A DNA stretch of 64,000 nucleotides from Candidatus Ferrigenium altingense. Lineage in GTDB: Bacteria > Pseudomonadota > Gammaproteobacteria > Burkholderiales > Gallionellaceae. Within the stretch, counting starts at the first letter, position 1; each line of letters starts with the position of its first letter. Positions 34,943-43,250 of the stretch are shown piece after piece. The translations under genes and the position numbers were made by a program. The notes beneath the pieces are model-generated. The model worked only from the letters and a program-made list of their open reading frames with translations, was not told where the DNA came from and searched no databases. Where the stretch lies: positions 1 through 64,000 of the forward strand of contig JAHRYS010000002.1 in assembly GCA_020621985.1 (NCBI GenBank), given 5' to 3'.

Positions 34943-35208
34943 TTTTTTAGGATGTCGCGCTCCATCTTGACCCGCGCAAGTTCTGCTCTCAAGCGCGCCA
35001 GCTCCATTTGCTCTGCGCTCACCGGCTTGGCACCTGCACCGGCCAGCTTCCCTTTTGCCGCCTGCCTGACCCAATTCTCCAATGTCTGCTTCGGAATACC
35101 CAGCACTTTGGCTGTCATCAAACATGCCTGGCCGCCCTGAACCAATCGCACCGCCTCCAGCTTGTACTCCAGTGTGTATGCCGCTCTCTTGCTTTTTTCT
35201 GCCGTCAT
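34909..35208 (-). CDS. IS3-family transposase OrfA (HTH)
   Basis: 99 residues. Helix-turn-helix of the transposase_8 family (TLEYKLEAVRLVQGGQACLM, VLGIPKQTLENWVRQ) followed by a leucine-zipper-like helix (ELARLRAELARVKMERDIL). It ends shortly after the A7G slippery run that joins it to OrfB. Confidence 0.9.
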   Translation of the reverse strand: MTAEKSKRAAYTLEYKLEAVRLVQGGQACLMTAKVLGIPKQTLENWVRQAAKGKLAGAGAKPVSAEQMELARLRAELARVKMERDILKKATAYFARESA

Positions 35209-35286
35209 TTTTACGTCTCCTTAACTTGAAATCTACCATAAGTTAAGAAATACGTTTTTCGGGGGCAAGGTCAGTTCGCGTTCTGT

Positions 35287-35489
35287 AGGGAGCCTCTAAA
35301 AATTCAAAGTTCGCCCAAATGTAAGGCGCGGGAAAAATTCTGCCGCACCGCATATGTTTGATGTGCAAGCAAGAAATTTTTTACGCAACGCAGCATAACC
35401 AGCGACTTGGCTGTCGTTTTTTGACAGCTTAGTCGAATGGCTAGTAGTTACATCAGTTGGGATGAAATGTGAATTTTTAGAGGCTCCCT
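35287..35489. mobile_element. MITE-like element with perfect 20-bp terminal inverted repeats
   Basis: 203 bp bounded by AGGGAGCCTCTAAAAATTCA and its exact complement (35470-35489). The inside has no coding capacity. It begins 13 bp after the IS3 element. I see no clear target duplication. Its ends resemble those of IS5-like elements in general style only. Confidence 0.8.
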
Positions 35490-35526
35490 GTGCGCATTCC
35501 AATATAACCGTCTCAGGGAGAAAAGT

Positions 35527-36240
35527 ATGTTCAAGAAGCAACTCGCAGCCTTGCTGGCTGCCGCCGCATTCGTTATGCCCATGGCTGCCCAAGCCAGCGA
35601 CCACCATGCCGGCGATGCCGCCGTAGCGCAAGCCTTTATCAAGGAAATCCAGACCGACCAAAACGCCTATGCTGCTGCCAAGGGCGCGGCGTTCTTCCAG
35701 GAGCTGTCCAAAGGGCAAAAGCCACGCGCCACCGTGGTTTCATGCTCCGACTCGCGCGTTCACACCAACATGTGGGACAAGACGCCCGAGGGCGATCTGT
35801 TTATGATCCGCAACATCGGCAATCAACTGGCCACCGCCAAGGGCTCCGTGCAATACGGCGTGAATCACCTCGGTTCCTCGCTGCTGCTAATCGTCGGCCA
35901 TTCCCGTTGCGGCGCGATCGGCGCAGCCAGCGGGGACTACTCATCGCTGGAAGAACCAATCAAGAAGGAACTGGATACCATCAACATCGCCAAGGGCGGC
36001 GCCAGTATCGACGGCGTGAAGGCCAACGTGAACAACCAGGTCGCCGCCGCGCTCAAGGAGTGGGCAGCACAGGTGAAGAACGGCGAACTGCTGGTGGTCG
36101 GCGCGGTGTACGACTTTGCCGATGACATGAAGCAAGGCGCCGGCAAGCTCAACGTCATCAACATCAACGGCGAGACCGACGCCGCCAAACTGAGCAGCAT
36201 GCCTGTCCCGGCTGCAAAAGCGGCGCACGGGCATCACTAG
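35527..36240 (+). CDS. Periplasmic beta-class carbonic anhydrase
   Basis: 237 residues. Signal peptide about 1-23 (MFKKQLAALLAAAAFVMPMA, then AQA), so the enzyme is exported, unlike most beta-class members. Zinc and catalytic residues are present: C73, D75 and R77 in VSCSDSRV, and H125 and C128 in VGHSRCGAIG. The C-terminus is His-rich (AAHGHH), as is the mature N-terminus (SDHHAGD). It hydrates CO2 in the periplasm, possibly to supply or trap bicarbonate for an autotroph. The start has RBS AGGGAG. A MITE-like element lies just upstream and may have replaced part of its promoter. Confidence 0.93.
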   Translation: MFKKQLAALLAAAAFVMPMAAQASDHHAGDAAVAQAFIKEIQTDQNAYAAAKGAAFFQELSKGQKPRATVVSCSDSRVHTNMWDKTPEGDLFMIRNIGNQLATAKGSVQYGVNHLGSSLLLIVGHSRCGAIGAASGDYSSLEEPIKKELDTINIAKGGASIDGVKANVNNQVAAALKEWAAQVKNGELLVVGAVYDFADDMKQGAGKLNVININGETDAAKLSSMPVPAAKAAHGHH

Positions 36241-36260
36241 GCTTCGCGGCAAGACGTGAT

Positions 36261-36291
36261 GACAAGGCCGGCGCAAGCCGGCCTTGTCGTT
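36261..36291 (+). terminator. Terminator after the carbonic anhydrase gene
   Basis: 12-bp perfect arms GACAAGGCCGGC / GCCGGCCTTGTC with loop GCAA, then GTTT. The T-tract is short. Confidence 0.6.
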
Positions 36292-36593
36292 TATGCGCAC
36301 CCACTTGGTATCAACCTAAAAACCGCAGTTAGCCACAGATAAACACAGATAAAACAATACATTGCAAGGTGTTGGTAGTTAACCCAAATGGCGCAGGTAA
36401 TAATTAATGCAACCCATTGTTCCATCTGTGACTCAATTGCGTTTTCTAGGATCAAAAGCAGGCGTGAAAATTCTGCGCCAGCCAGTTTTTTAGAAGCGAG
36501 TCAATATGCTGAACTGCCTATATGAATGGCCAGACGCATCAAATATAATCGCGTCGCTTCAAATACACACACCGTTCAATATCCGAGGCAAAT
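36292..36593. other. Intergenic region upstream of rfbB
   Basis: About 300 bp. It contains a GCCACAGATAAACACAGATA repeat half (36335-36355) and a TATAAT at 36544-36549 that could be the -10 of the rfb promoter; I see no good -35 box. No gene is supportable. Confidence 0.45.
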
Positions 36594-37658
36594 ATGATCC
36601 TAGTTACCGGCAGCGCCGGCTTTATCGGCGCAAACTTCGTTCTGGACTGGTTTGCACGACACGATGAAGCCGTGGTCGGCCTGGACAAGCTGACCTACGC
36701 AGGCAATCTGGAAAACCTTGCCTCCCTCAAGGACGATCCGCGCCACATTTTTGTGCGCGGCGATATCGGCGATGCAGAATTAGTGACAAAGCTGTTGAAA
36801 CAATACCGCCCGCGCGCCGTCATCAACTTTGCGGCGGAAAGCCATGTGGACCGCTCCATCCACGGGCCGGAAGATTTCATCCAGACCAACATCGTCGGCA
36901 CCTTTCATTTGCTCGAGTCCGTGCGCGCTTATTGGTCCGGTCTGGCGGATGAGGAAAAAACCGATTTCCGCTTCCTGCATGTTTCCACCGATGAGGTGTA
37001 TGGCTCGCTCGCCAAGGGCGATCCCGCTTTCAGCGAGACGCACCGTTACGAGCCGAACAGCCCGTACTCCGCCAGCAAGGCCGCCAGCGACCACCTGGTG
37101 CGCGCGTATCATCACACCTACGGCCTGCCGGTACTGACTACCAATTGCTCCAACAACTACGGCCCATACCACTTCCCGGAAAAACTCATCCCGCTGATGA
37201 TCGTCAACGCCCTCGCCGGGAAACCGCTGCCGGTGTATGGCGACGGGCAGCAAATCCGCGACTGGCTGTATGTCAAAGATCATTGCAGTGCAATCCGCTG
37301 CGTGCTGGAAAAAGGCAGGCTGGGCGAGGTATACAACGTCGGCGGCTGTAACGAAAAAGCCAACCTCGACATCGTGCATACCGTCTGCGCGCTGCTCGAC
37401 GAACTGCGCCCGCGTGCGGATGGCAAGCCCTACCGCGAACAGATTGCCTTTGTTGCCGACCGCCCCGGCCATGACCGCCGTTATGCGATCGACGCGCGCA
37501 AAATTGAGCGCGAGCTGGGCTGGAAACCCGCCGAGACTTTCGAGACAGGCATCCGCAAAACCGTGCAATGGTATCTGGACAATCAGGGCTGGGTGAACAA
37601 CGTGCAGTCCGGGAATTACCGGCAGTGGGTGGAAAAGAACTACGCGGGGCGGGATTGA
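36594..37658 (+). CDS. rfbB: dTDP-glucose 4,6-dehydratase (RfbB/RmlB)
   Basis: First dehydration step of dTDP-L-rhamnose synthesis after RfbA. 354 residues, extended SDR. NAD-binding [14 protein letters not shown] at the N-terminus, [20 protein letters not shown], the active-site pair [13 protein letters not shown] and Y-x-x-x-K in [13 protein letters not shown]. First gene of rfbB-rfbD-rfbA-rfbC, each overlapping the next (TGATG with rfbD). The full set makes dTDP-rhamnose for cell-surface glycans. Confidence 0.96.
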   Translation: MILVTGSAGFIGANFVLDWFARHDEAVVGLDKLTYAGNLENLASLKDDPRHIFVRGDIGDAELVTKLLKQYRPRAVINFAAESHVDRSIHGPEDFIQTNIVGTFHLLESVRAYWSGLADEEKTDFRFLHVSTDEVYGSLAKGDPAFSETHRYEPNSPYSASKAASDHLVRAYHHTYGLPVLTTNCSNNYGPYHFPEKLIPLMIVNALAGKPLPVYGDGQQIRDWLYVKDHCSAIRCVLEKGRLGEVYNVGGCNEKANLDIVHTVCALLDELRPRADGKPYREQIAFVADRPGHDRRYAIDARKIERELGWKPAETFETGIRKTVQWYLDNQGWVNNVQSGNYRQWVEKNYAGRD

Positions 37659-38560
37659 TGAAAATCCTCCTGTTCGGCAAAAACGGCCAGGTCGGCTGGG
37701 AACTGCAACGCAGCCTTGCGCCGCTGGGCGAACTGATCGCGCTGGATGCCAACAGCCGGGAATTGTGCGGCGATTTCACCGACTTGGATGGATTGATTCG
37801 GACGGTCAGAGCCATAGCTCCGGACGTGATCGTCAATGCTGCCGCCCATACTGCGGTGGACAAAGCCGAGAGCGAGCCGGAACTCGTGCGCACCATAAAC
37901 GCGCTGGCGCCCGCAGCACTGGCGCAGGAAGCCAAACGCAGCAACGCCTGGCTGATCCATTACTCCACCGACTATGTGTTTGACGGTAGCGGCGACCGGC
38001 CTTGGCGTGAGGCAGACAGCACCGCGCCGCTCAGCGTGTATGGCGCGACCAAGCTGGAGGGCGAGCAGCTCATCCGGCAAGCGGCTTGCCGGCACCTGAT
38101 TTTTCGCACCAGCTGGGTGTATGGCGCGCGCGGCGGCAACTTCGCCAAGATCATGCTGCGGCTGGCGCAGGAGCGCGACAAACTCACCGTCATCAACGAC
38201 CAGATCGGCGCACCCACCGGCGCGGACCTGCTGGCCGACGTTACCGCCCACGCCATCCGCGCCGCATGGCAGCGCCCGGAGTTGTCCGGCCTGTACCACC
38301 TGGTTGCCGCCGGCGAAACCTCGTGGCACGGCTATGCCAGCTTCGTTCTCGACTACGTGCGGCGCGCAGGAATTTCGCTCAAAGTCGCGCCCGATGCTGT
38401 CCAGCCCGTCCCGACCAGCGCCTTTCCCACGCCGGCCAAGCGCCCGCTTAACTCGCGTCTGAATACTGCGAAGCTGCAAAGCGCCTTTGGCTTGACCTTG
38501 CCCATGTGGCAGAATGGCGTGGCGCGTATGCTCACAGAAATTCTGGACAAACAACCATGA
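37658..38560 (+). CDS. rfbD: dTDP-4-dehydrorhamnose reductase (RfbD/RmlD)
   Basis: 300 residues. Last step of dTDP-L-rhamnose synthesis, NAD(P)H dependent. Starts [20 protein letters not shown], then [39 protein letters not shown] and Y-x-x-x-K in [14 protein letters not shown]. The ATG at 37658 shares bases with the rfbB stop. A longer frame to 37568 only reads rfbB sequence. Confidence 0.96.
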   Translation: MKILLFGKNGQVGWELQRSLAPLGELIALDANSRELCGDFTDLDGLIRTVRAIAPDVIVNAAAHTAVDKAESEPELVRTINALAPAALAQEAKRSNAWLIHYSTDYVFDGSGDRPWREADSTAPLSVYGATKLEGEQLIRQAACRHLIFRTSWVYGARGGNFAKIMLRLAQERDKLTVINDQIGAPTGADLLADVTAHAIRAAWQRPELSGLYHLVAAGETSWHGYASFVLDYVRRAGISLKVAPDAVQPVPTSAFPTPAKRPLNSRLNTAKLQSAFGLTLPMWQNGVARMLTEILDKQP

Positions 38561-39447
38561 CCCAACGCAAAGGCATCATCCTCGCCGGCGGCTCCGGCAC
38601 GCGGCTGCATCCCGTCACCTTGGCAGTTTCCAAACAGCTTCTGCCGATCTATGACAAGCCGATGATCTACTACCCGCTGTCCACCCTGATGCTGGCGGGG
38701 ATACGCGACATTCTGATCATCTCCACACCGCAGGACACCCCGCGCTTCGAACAATTGCTGGGCGACGGCAGTGCTTGGGGACTGAATCTGCGCTATGCCG
38801 TGCAACCCTCGCCGGACGGTCTGGCGCAAGCGTTCATCATCGGGCGGGAGTTTATCGGCAGCCACCCTTCCGCGCTGGTGCTGGGCGACAATATTTTCTA
38901 CGGGCACTCTTTTCATAATCAGCTGAACACAGCAACACAGCGCGATGAGGGAGCATCGGTATTTGCCTACCATGTGCGCGATCCGGAGCGCTATGGGGTG
39001 GTGGAATTCGATGACAGCGGGCGCGCTGTCTCACTGGAAGAAAAGCCATTGCAGCCCAAGTCCAGTTATGCCGTCACCGGCCTGTATTTTTACGATAACG
39101 AAGTGGTGGATATTGCCGCCGATCTCAAACCTTCCGCGCGCGGCGAACTGGAAATCACCGATCTCAACCGCATTTACCTGAAGCGCGGCAAGTTGTCCGT
39201 TGAAATCATGGGGCGCGGCTATGCATGGCTGGATACCGGCACTCATGAATCGCTGCTCGAAGCGAGCCAGTTCATCCAGACCATCGAACGCCGCCAGGGA
39301 TTGAAGATCGCCTGCCCGGAAGAGATCGCCTATCGCCAGGAGTTTATTGATGCCGCGCAACTGGAAAGGCTCGCCGCCCCCTTGTTGAAGAGCGGCTATG
39401 GCGACTACCTGATGCAGGTTCTCAACGAAAAGAGCTTTGCCGGATGA
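38557..39447 (+). CDS. rfbA: Glucose-1-phosphate thymidylyltransferase (RfbA/RmlA)
   Basis: 296 residues. Forms dTDP-glucose from dTTP and glucose 1-phosphate. Nucleotide-binding [20 protein letters not shown], then [31 protein letters not shown] and the substrate loop [16 protein letters not shown]. Overlaps rfbD by ATGA, and rfbC by ATGA. Confidence 0.96.
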   Translation: MTQRKGIILAGGSGTRLHPVTLAVSKQLLPIYDKPMIYYPLSTLMLAGIRDILIISTPQDTPRFEQLLGDGSAWGLNLRYAVQPSPDGLAQAFIIGREFIGSHPSALVLGDNIFYGHSFHNQLNTATQRDEGASVFAYHVRDPERYGVVEFDDSGRAVSLEEKPLQPKSSYAVTGLYFYDNEVVDIAADLKPSARGELEITDLNRIYLKRGKLSVEIMGRGYAWLDTGTHESLLEASQFIQTIERRQGLKIACPEEIAYRQEFIDAAQLERLAAPLLKSGYGDYLMQVLNEKSFAG

Positions 39448-39986
39448 AAGCGACCCGAACTGCCATTCCCGATTTGCTGATTATCGAACCCAAAGTATTT
39501 GGCGACGACCGCGGTTTCTTCTTTGAAAGCTTCAACCGGCGCAAATTTGCCGAGCTGACCGGGTGCGATGTTGACTTTGTTCAGGACAATCATTCGCGTT
39601 CGGCTAAAAACGTGTTGCGCGGCCTGCACTACCAGATACAACACCCGCAAGGCAAGCTGGTGCGTGTCGTGCAAGGCGCGGTGCTCGATGTCGTGGTGGA
39701 CATACGCCGCAGCTCGCCAACTTTCGGGCGGCATGCAGCAGTGGAATTGTCCGCCGAAAACAAGCGCATGCTGTGGATACCGGAAGGTTTCGCACATGGT
39801 TTTGCCGTGCTTTCGGACACGGCGGAGTTTCTCTACAAGACCACCGACTACTGGTATCCGGAGCACGAACGCTGCCTCCGCTGGGATGACCCGGCTTTGG
39901 CAATCGATTGGCGGCTTCAGGCTGCTCCCGCCCTTTCCGCCAAAGATGCACAAGGCAAGACGCTAGCCGAAACGGAACTGTTTTAG
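39444..39986 (+). CDS. rfbC: dTDP-4-dehydrorhamnose 3,5-epimerase (RfbC/RmlC)
   Basis: 180 residues, cupin fold. [16 protein letters not shown], the catalytic region [20 protein letters not shown] with its histidine, and [19 protein letters not shown] are all present. Closes the rfbBDAC operon. The end of the gene lies about 35 bp upstream of the rpoH operator. Confidence 0.96.
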   Translation: MKATRTAIPDLLIIEPKVFGDDRGFFFESFNRRKFAELTGCDVDFVQDNHSRSAKNVLRGLHYQIQHPQGKLVRVVQGAVLDVVVDIRRSSPTFGRHAAVELSAENKRMLWIPEGFAHGFAVLSDTAEFLYKTTDYWYPEHERCLRWDDPALAIDWRLQAAPALSAKDAQGKTLAETELF

Positions 39987-40020
39987 CATCCCAGGTTATT
40001 TTTCTTGGCCATTTTTCCCC

Positions 40021-40050
40021 TTGGCACTCTCAAGTTAAGAGTGCTAGTAT
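40021..40050 (+). promoter_or_regulatory. CIRCE (HrcA) operator embedded in the rpoH promoter
   Basis: TTGGCACTC-N9-GAGTGCTAG (40021-40047) is a near-consensus CIRCE inverted repeat (TTAGCACTC-N9-GAGTGCTAA). A TTGGCA -35 (40021-40026) and TAGTAT -10 (40045-40050) with an 18-bp spacer overlap it, so HrcA binding would block the polymerase. The rpoH ATG is 23 nt downstream. Confidence 0.85.
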
Positions 40051-40072
40051 TAAAAAATAAGGAGAAAACATC

Positions 40073-40930
40073 ATGAATACCATAATGAGTTTACCTATGC
40101 CGTCCGCCGTTGGCAGTCTGGAAAGTTATATACAGACGGTGAACCGCTTTCCGCTGTTGTCGGAAGAGCAGGAGTTTGCATTGGCGACGCGCTTCAAAAC
40201 TGAAAATGACCTGGATGCCGCACGTGATCTGGTGCTTTCCCACCTGCGCGTAGTGATCAGCATAGCGCGCGGCTATGCCGGTTACGGGTTGCCGCAGGCC
40301 GACCTGATCCAGGAAGGCAATATCGGCTTGATGAAGGCGGTGAAACGCTATGATCCGGAGCGCAAGGTGCGCCTGGTGTCGTTCGCGCTGCACTGGATAC
40401 GTGCCGAGATTCAGGAATTTGTGGTGCGCAACTGGCGTCTGGTGAAAATCGCTACCACCAAGGCGCAACGCAAGTTGTTCTTCAATCTGCGCAGTATGAA
40501 GCAGGGCCTGGAGCCACTTAAACCGCAGCAGATCAGCGAAATCGCGCAGCAACTCAACGTCAGCGAACGCGATGTAGTGGGAATGGAGTCACGTTTCGCC
40601 GGGCACGAGATCGCGCTGGAACCGAGCGGCAGCGATGACGATGAAAGCTATGCACCGATTCACTATCTGGCTGATGGCGAGGAATACGAACCGTCGCGCA
40701 TTCTGGAAACGACCGAGCGTGAGCGCCTGCAAACAGCCGGTTTGGCGAATGCATTGTCAGCCCTGGATGAGCGCAGCCGCCGCATCGTTGAGGCACGCTG
40801 GTTGTGCGAAGAAAATAATGCGGCAACACTGCATGAGTTGGCAGCCGAGTTCAATATTTCCGCCGAGCGCATCCGCCAAATCGAGCAGAAAGCGTTGAGC
40901 AAAATGCACGCAACACTGGCCGCCGTTTAG
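40073..40930 (+). CDS. rpoH: RNA polymerase heat-shock sigma factor sigma-32 (RpoH)
   Basis: 285 residues. Region 1.2/2 (FPLLSEEQEFALATRF, LVLSHLRVVISIARGYAGYG, DLIQEGNIGLMKAVKRYDPE), the RpoH-box region LVKIATTKAQRKLFFNLRSM, and region 4 with AEFNISAERIRQIEQKALSK. Directs transcription of heat-shock genes. RBS AAGGAG. The CIRCE operator before it suggests that HrcA represses this sigma factor gene, linking the two heat-shock circuits. A strong terminator follows. Confidence 0.96.
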   Translation: MNTIMSLPMPSAVGSLESYIQTVNRFPLLSEEQEFALATRFKTENDLDAARDLVLSHLRVVISIARGYAGYGLPQADLIQEGNIGLMKAVKRYDPERKVRLVSFALHWIRAEIQEFVVRNWRLVKIATTKAQRKLFFNLRSMKQGLEPLKPQQISEIAQQLNVSERDVVGMESRFAGHEIALEPSGSDDDESYAPIHYLADGEEYEPSRILETTERERLQTAGLANALSALDERSRRIVEARWLCEENNAATLHELAAEFNISAERIRQIEQKALSKMHATLAAV

Positions 40931-40959
40931 GCATTCCTTTCAGCGATTCATTCCCAAGA

Positions 40960-40997
40960 AACAAAAAAGCCGCAGGCATCTGCGGCTTTTTTGTTTA
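40960..40997. terminator. Bidirectional terminator between rpoH and sspB
   Basis: Perfect 17-bp arms AAACAAAAAAGCCGCAG / CTGCGGCTTTTTTGTTT with loop GCAT; serves both convergent genes. Confidence 0.92.
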
Positions 40998-41013
40998 ACT
41001 GCTCCAAAAATAG

Positions 41014-41409
41014 CTATTTCACTATCTTCAAATGCGGTTTCGGTTTGGGCTTGAGCATGTCATCGCCGCCCGTTGCGCCCGGCGGCGGCTGTTGCGAATC
41101 GCTGCCTTGAAACACCAAACCCTGGCCGTTTTCCTTGGCGAATATGCCAATGACCGCTTGCACAGGCACCATGAGATCGAAGGGTGTACCGCCAAAACGC
41201 CCGTTGCAGGTGATCATCTCATTGCCAATTTCCAGGTTGCGCACCGCACCCGCACTGAGATTCAGCACAATTTCGCCATCCTTGACGAAAGCCTGCGGCA
41301 CCTCGGTGTGCTCGTCGACGCGAACCGCCAGATACGGGGTCAAACCGCTATCCACGCACCATTCGTAAATCGCACGAATCAGGTACGGGCGCGTGGACAG
41401 GTCACTCAT
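41014..41409 (-). CDS. sspB: ClpXP adaptor / stringent starvation protein B
   Basis: 131 residues from ATG 41409. SspB delivers ssrA-tagged and other substrates to ClpXP. Substrate-binding fold: RPYLIRAIYEWCVDSGLTPY, VRVDEHTEVPQAFVKDGEIV, ISAGAVRNLEIG-like NLSAGAVRNLEIGNEMITCN and GRFGG. The flexible tail ends KPKPKPHLKIVK, the ClpX-binding tail type. The start codon lies in the arm of the hairpin element 41408-41532, with GAGG as RBS also in that arm. sspA is immediately upstream in the same operon. Confidence 0.94.
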   Translation of the reverse strand: MSDLSTRPYLIRAIYEWCVDSGLTPYLAVRVDEHTEVPQAFVKDGEIVLNLSAGAVRNLEIGNEMITCNGRFGGTPFDLMVPVQAVIGIFAKENGQGLVFQGSDSQQPPPGATGGDDMLKPKPKPHLKIVK

Positions 41410-41532
41410 TCCAGCCTCATTTCGAAGGTCAAACAAGGCGGCAACGAGCGAACGACGCTGGCAGTGCAGATAGCACGACTAGGAGTGAGTGAGGAAGCCA
41501 ACGCAGTTTCACCGAAGAAATGGGGTTGGAAT
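41408..41532. repeat. Hairpin-flanked dispersed element between sspA and sspB
   Basis: Arms 41408-41429 and 41511-41532 pair over 16 of 22 positions, plus two G-U pairs if read as plus-strand RNA, around an 81-nt core with GACTAGGAGTGAGTGAGG. It exactly fills the space from the sspA stop to the sspB start. Its core resembles the element upstream of ilvA (21304-21443) in the same plus-strand orientation, but the arms differ. Relative to its downstream gene it is inverted compared with the ilvA copy. Confidence 0.65.
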
Positions 41533-42128
41533 CACTTGCGCATCGCTCTTTCGGAGGGCGTCAGCGCGTCGATAAAACCCTGGCGCGAAAATAGCCGCTC
41601 GGCGTACTTCATCAGCGGCGCGGCATCCTTGCCCATCTGAATGCCATAGTGCTCAAGCCGCCACAGCAACGGTGCAATCGCCACATCCAGCATGGAGAAT
41701 TCGTCGCCCAGCAAAAATTTTTGCCTGGTTAATATCTGCGCAAGCTGAGTCAGGTTGTCGCGAATCACGGCACGGGCCTTATCGGCGGTTTTTCCGCCCT
41801 GCTCTATTGCCCCCACATGGCTGTAAAGCTCCTGTTCGAAGCGATGCAGGAACAAGCGGGCACGACCGCGCATGACGGGATCCGGCGGCATCAGTTGCGG
41901 ATGAGGGAAGCGTTCATCGATATACTCGTTGATGATATTGGCTTCATACAGAACCAGGTCGCGCTCGACCAGAACCGGCACTTTGTTGTACGGATTGATC
42001 ACCGCGATATCTTCGGCGCGGCTCATCAGATCCACATCGATTACCTCAAAGTCCATCCCCTTTTCGTATAGCACGATACGGCAACGGTGGGAATATGGGC
42101 ACGTGGTGCCCGAATAAAGTCGCATCAT
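41532..42128 (-). CDS. sspA: Stringent starvation protein A (GST-fold RNA polymerase-associated protein)
   Basis: 198 residues. Thioredoxin-like N-terminal domain (LYSGTTCPYSHRCRIVLYEK, VINPYNKVPVLVERDLVLYE) and all-helical C-terminal GST domain. SspA binds sigma-70 RNA polymerase and alters promoter use under stress. MM at the start leaves two possible ATG codons (42128 or 42125). In many betaproteobacteria it follows the cytochrome bc1 genes; these are not upstream here. Confidence 0.93.
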   Translation of the reverse strand: MMRLYSGTTCPYSHRCRIVLYEKGMDFEVIDVDLMSRAEDIAVINPYNKVPVLVERDLVLYEANIINEYIDERFPHPQLMPPDPVMRGRARLFLHRFEQELYSHVGAIEQGGKTADKARAVIRDNLTQLAQILTRQKFLLGDEFSMLDVAIAPLLWRLEHYGIQMGKDAAPLMKYAERLFSRQGFIDALTPSERAMRK

Positions 42129-42175
42129 AAGAGCAGTCTACAATCAAAAAAACCAGCAAACAAAAAACCATAAAA

Positions 42176-42196
42176 GGCGGAACTACAAGTCCCGCC
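42176..42196 (-). terminator. Terminator-like hairpin upstream of sspA, minus strand
   Basis: Read on the minus strand GGCGGGACT-TGT-AGTTCCGCC followed by TTTTATGG and TTTTTT. It precedes sspA by ~50 nt, so it would be either a leader attenuator or the end of an unrecognised minus-strand transcript. Confidence 0.45.
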
Positions 42197-42432
42197 GTAA
42201 TGGCACTTAACAAAACAGCCGTGAAACTACCACAATCGAACCCCAAAATTCAACCGCTTGGTGAATATCTTTCCAAATTTCTGGCTTTAGTACATGAATC
42301 GACAGTGGAAATTTCTCCAGAAAGCCAAGCGCGATAAAACCGGGGTTATGGCGCACAGCTTGACAAGTTCACCCACGGACACCAAATCATTGGCCAAGTC
42401 AGCGGTTGTACGTCAAGCTGGTATCATCAATG
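42197..42432. other. Non-coding stretch between sspA and the PCMT gene
   Basis: The whole gap 42129-42517 is about 390 bp. Apart from the hairpin at 42176 and the promoter at 42433 I see no gene or repeat in it. Confidence 0.4.
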
Positions 42433-42461
42433 TTGAGCCCGCAGGGTGGTGTTGCTATACT
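42433..42461 (+). promoter_or_regulatory. Sigma-70-type promoter for the PCMT-family gene
   Basis: TTGAGC, 17-bp spacer, TATACT with a TG-like extension (TTGC before it). Predicted start about 42468, giving a 50-nt leader with AGGAGG RBS at 42507-42512. Confidence 0.55.
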
Positions 42462-42517
42462 GGTCAAAAATCCGTTTATGTGGGAACACTAATCGCGCAG
42501 TAATTCAGGAGGTTGAG

Positions 42518-43171
42518 ATGCAGAACATGGAACAAGCACGATTTAACATGATAGAACAACAAATACGCCCATGCGATGTGTTGGAAGGGCGGATTCTGGA
42601 GTTGCTCAAGCATGTCCGACGCGAACATTTTGTGCCGGTGGAGAAGAAGGGATTGGCATTTGCCGACATGGAAATCCCGTTGGGTTATGGGGCCGCCATG
42701 TGGCAACCCAAACTGGAAGCGCGCACCGTTCAGGAACTGCATCTCACCCGCAATGACCAGGTATTGGAGGTGGGCACCGGCAGCGGCTATTTGACCGCAC
42801 TGCTGTCCGCGCTGGCGGGGCATGTCACCTCGGTCGAAATTGTTCCGGAACTGAGCGCCATGGCCAGGCAAAATCTGGCCGCTTATCACCGCGACAATAT
42901 CACCATTGAAACAGGCGATGGAGCGCATGGCTGGAACAACAGTACTTATGACGTCATCGTGCTGACCGGCTCAACGCCGGTATTGCCAAAAGTATTCCAG
43001 AACAGCCTGAACGTCGGCGGGCGGCTATTCGCCATCGTGGGAGATGCGCCGGTGATGGAAGCAAAGCTGATTACCCGCGTCGCGCCCGACACGTTCGGGA
43101 CGGTCAACATCATGGAAACCAGTGTCGCACCGCTGCGGAATGCCGAGCAGCCCAAACGATTCGTGTTCTGA
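42518..43171 (+). CDS. Protein-L-isoaspartate O-methyltransferase family protein
   Basis: 217 residues from ATG 42518 (RBS AGGAGG). SAM-binding motif VLEVGTGSGYLTALLSALAG near residue 75, preceded by FVPVEKKGLAFADMEIPLGY and QPKLEARTVQELHLT. The family usually carries a conserved motif around GxxI(S/A)xP; here it reads YGAAMWQPKLEA, so repair activity is not certain. Encoded just upstream of tolC, a common pair in betaproteobacteria. Confidence 0.88.
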   Translation: MQNMEQARFNMIEQQIRPCDVLEGRILELLKHVRREHFVPVEKKGLAFADMEIPLGYGAAMWQPKLEARTVQELHLTRNDQVLEVGTGSGYLTALLSALAGHVTSVEIVPELSAMARQNLAAYHRDNITIETGDGAHGWNNSTYDVIVLTGSTPVLPKVFQNSLNVGGRLFAIVGDAPVMEAKLITRVAPDTFGTVNIMETSVAPLRNAEQPKRFVF

Positions 43172-43250
43172 GCTTTCGTGTTGGTATTGCGCAACGTGGC
43201 ACTAAGCTATAGTATTAGCAAAACCTAATATAATGGTTGCGCAAAAACCG

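Larger units (their letters stand above)
33977..35273 (-). mobile_element. IS3-family insertion sequence, intact, 1297 bp
   Basis: Terminal inverted repeats: left TGACCTTGCCCCTGTAATCC, right (reverse complement) TGACCTTGCCCCCGAAAAAC; both continue with CGTATxTCTTAAC. The element is flanked by a 3-bp direct repeat GTT (33974-33976 and 35274-35276), the expected target duplication. It carries orfA and orfB in overlapping frames on the minus strand, joined by a programmed frameshift. It lies between rng and the carbonic anhydrase gene. Confidence 0.93.

Noticed and set aside
41430-41510. Possible small protein encoded across the element between sspA and sspB on the plus strand
   Set aside because: The open frame comes from repeat DNA, crosses two minus-strand genes and has no start signal; the element is better explained as a structured repeat.
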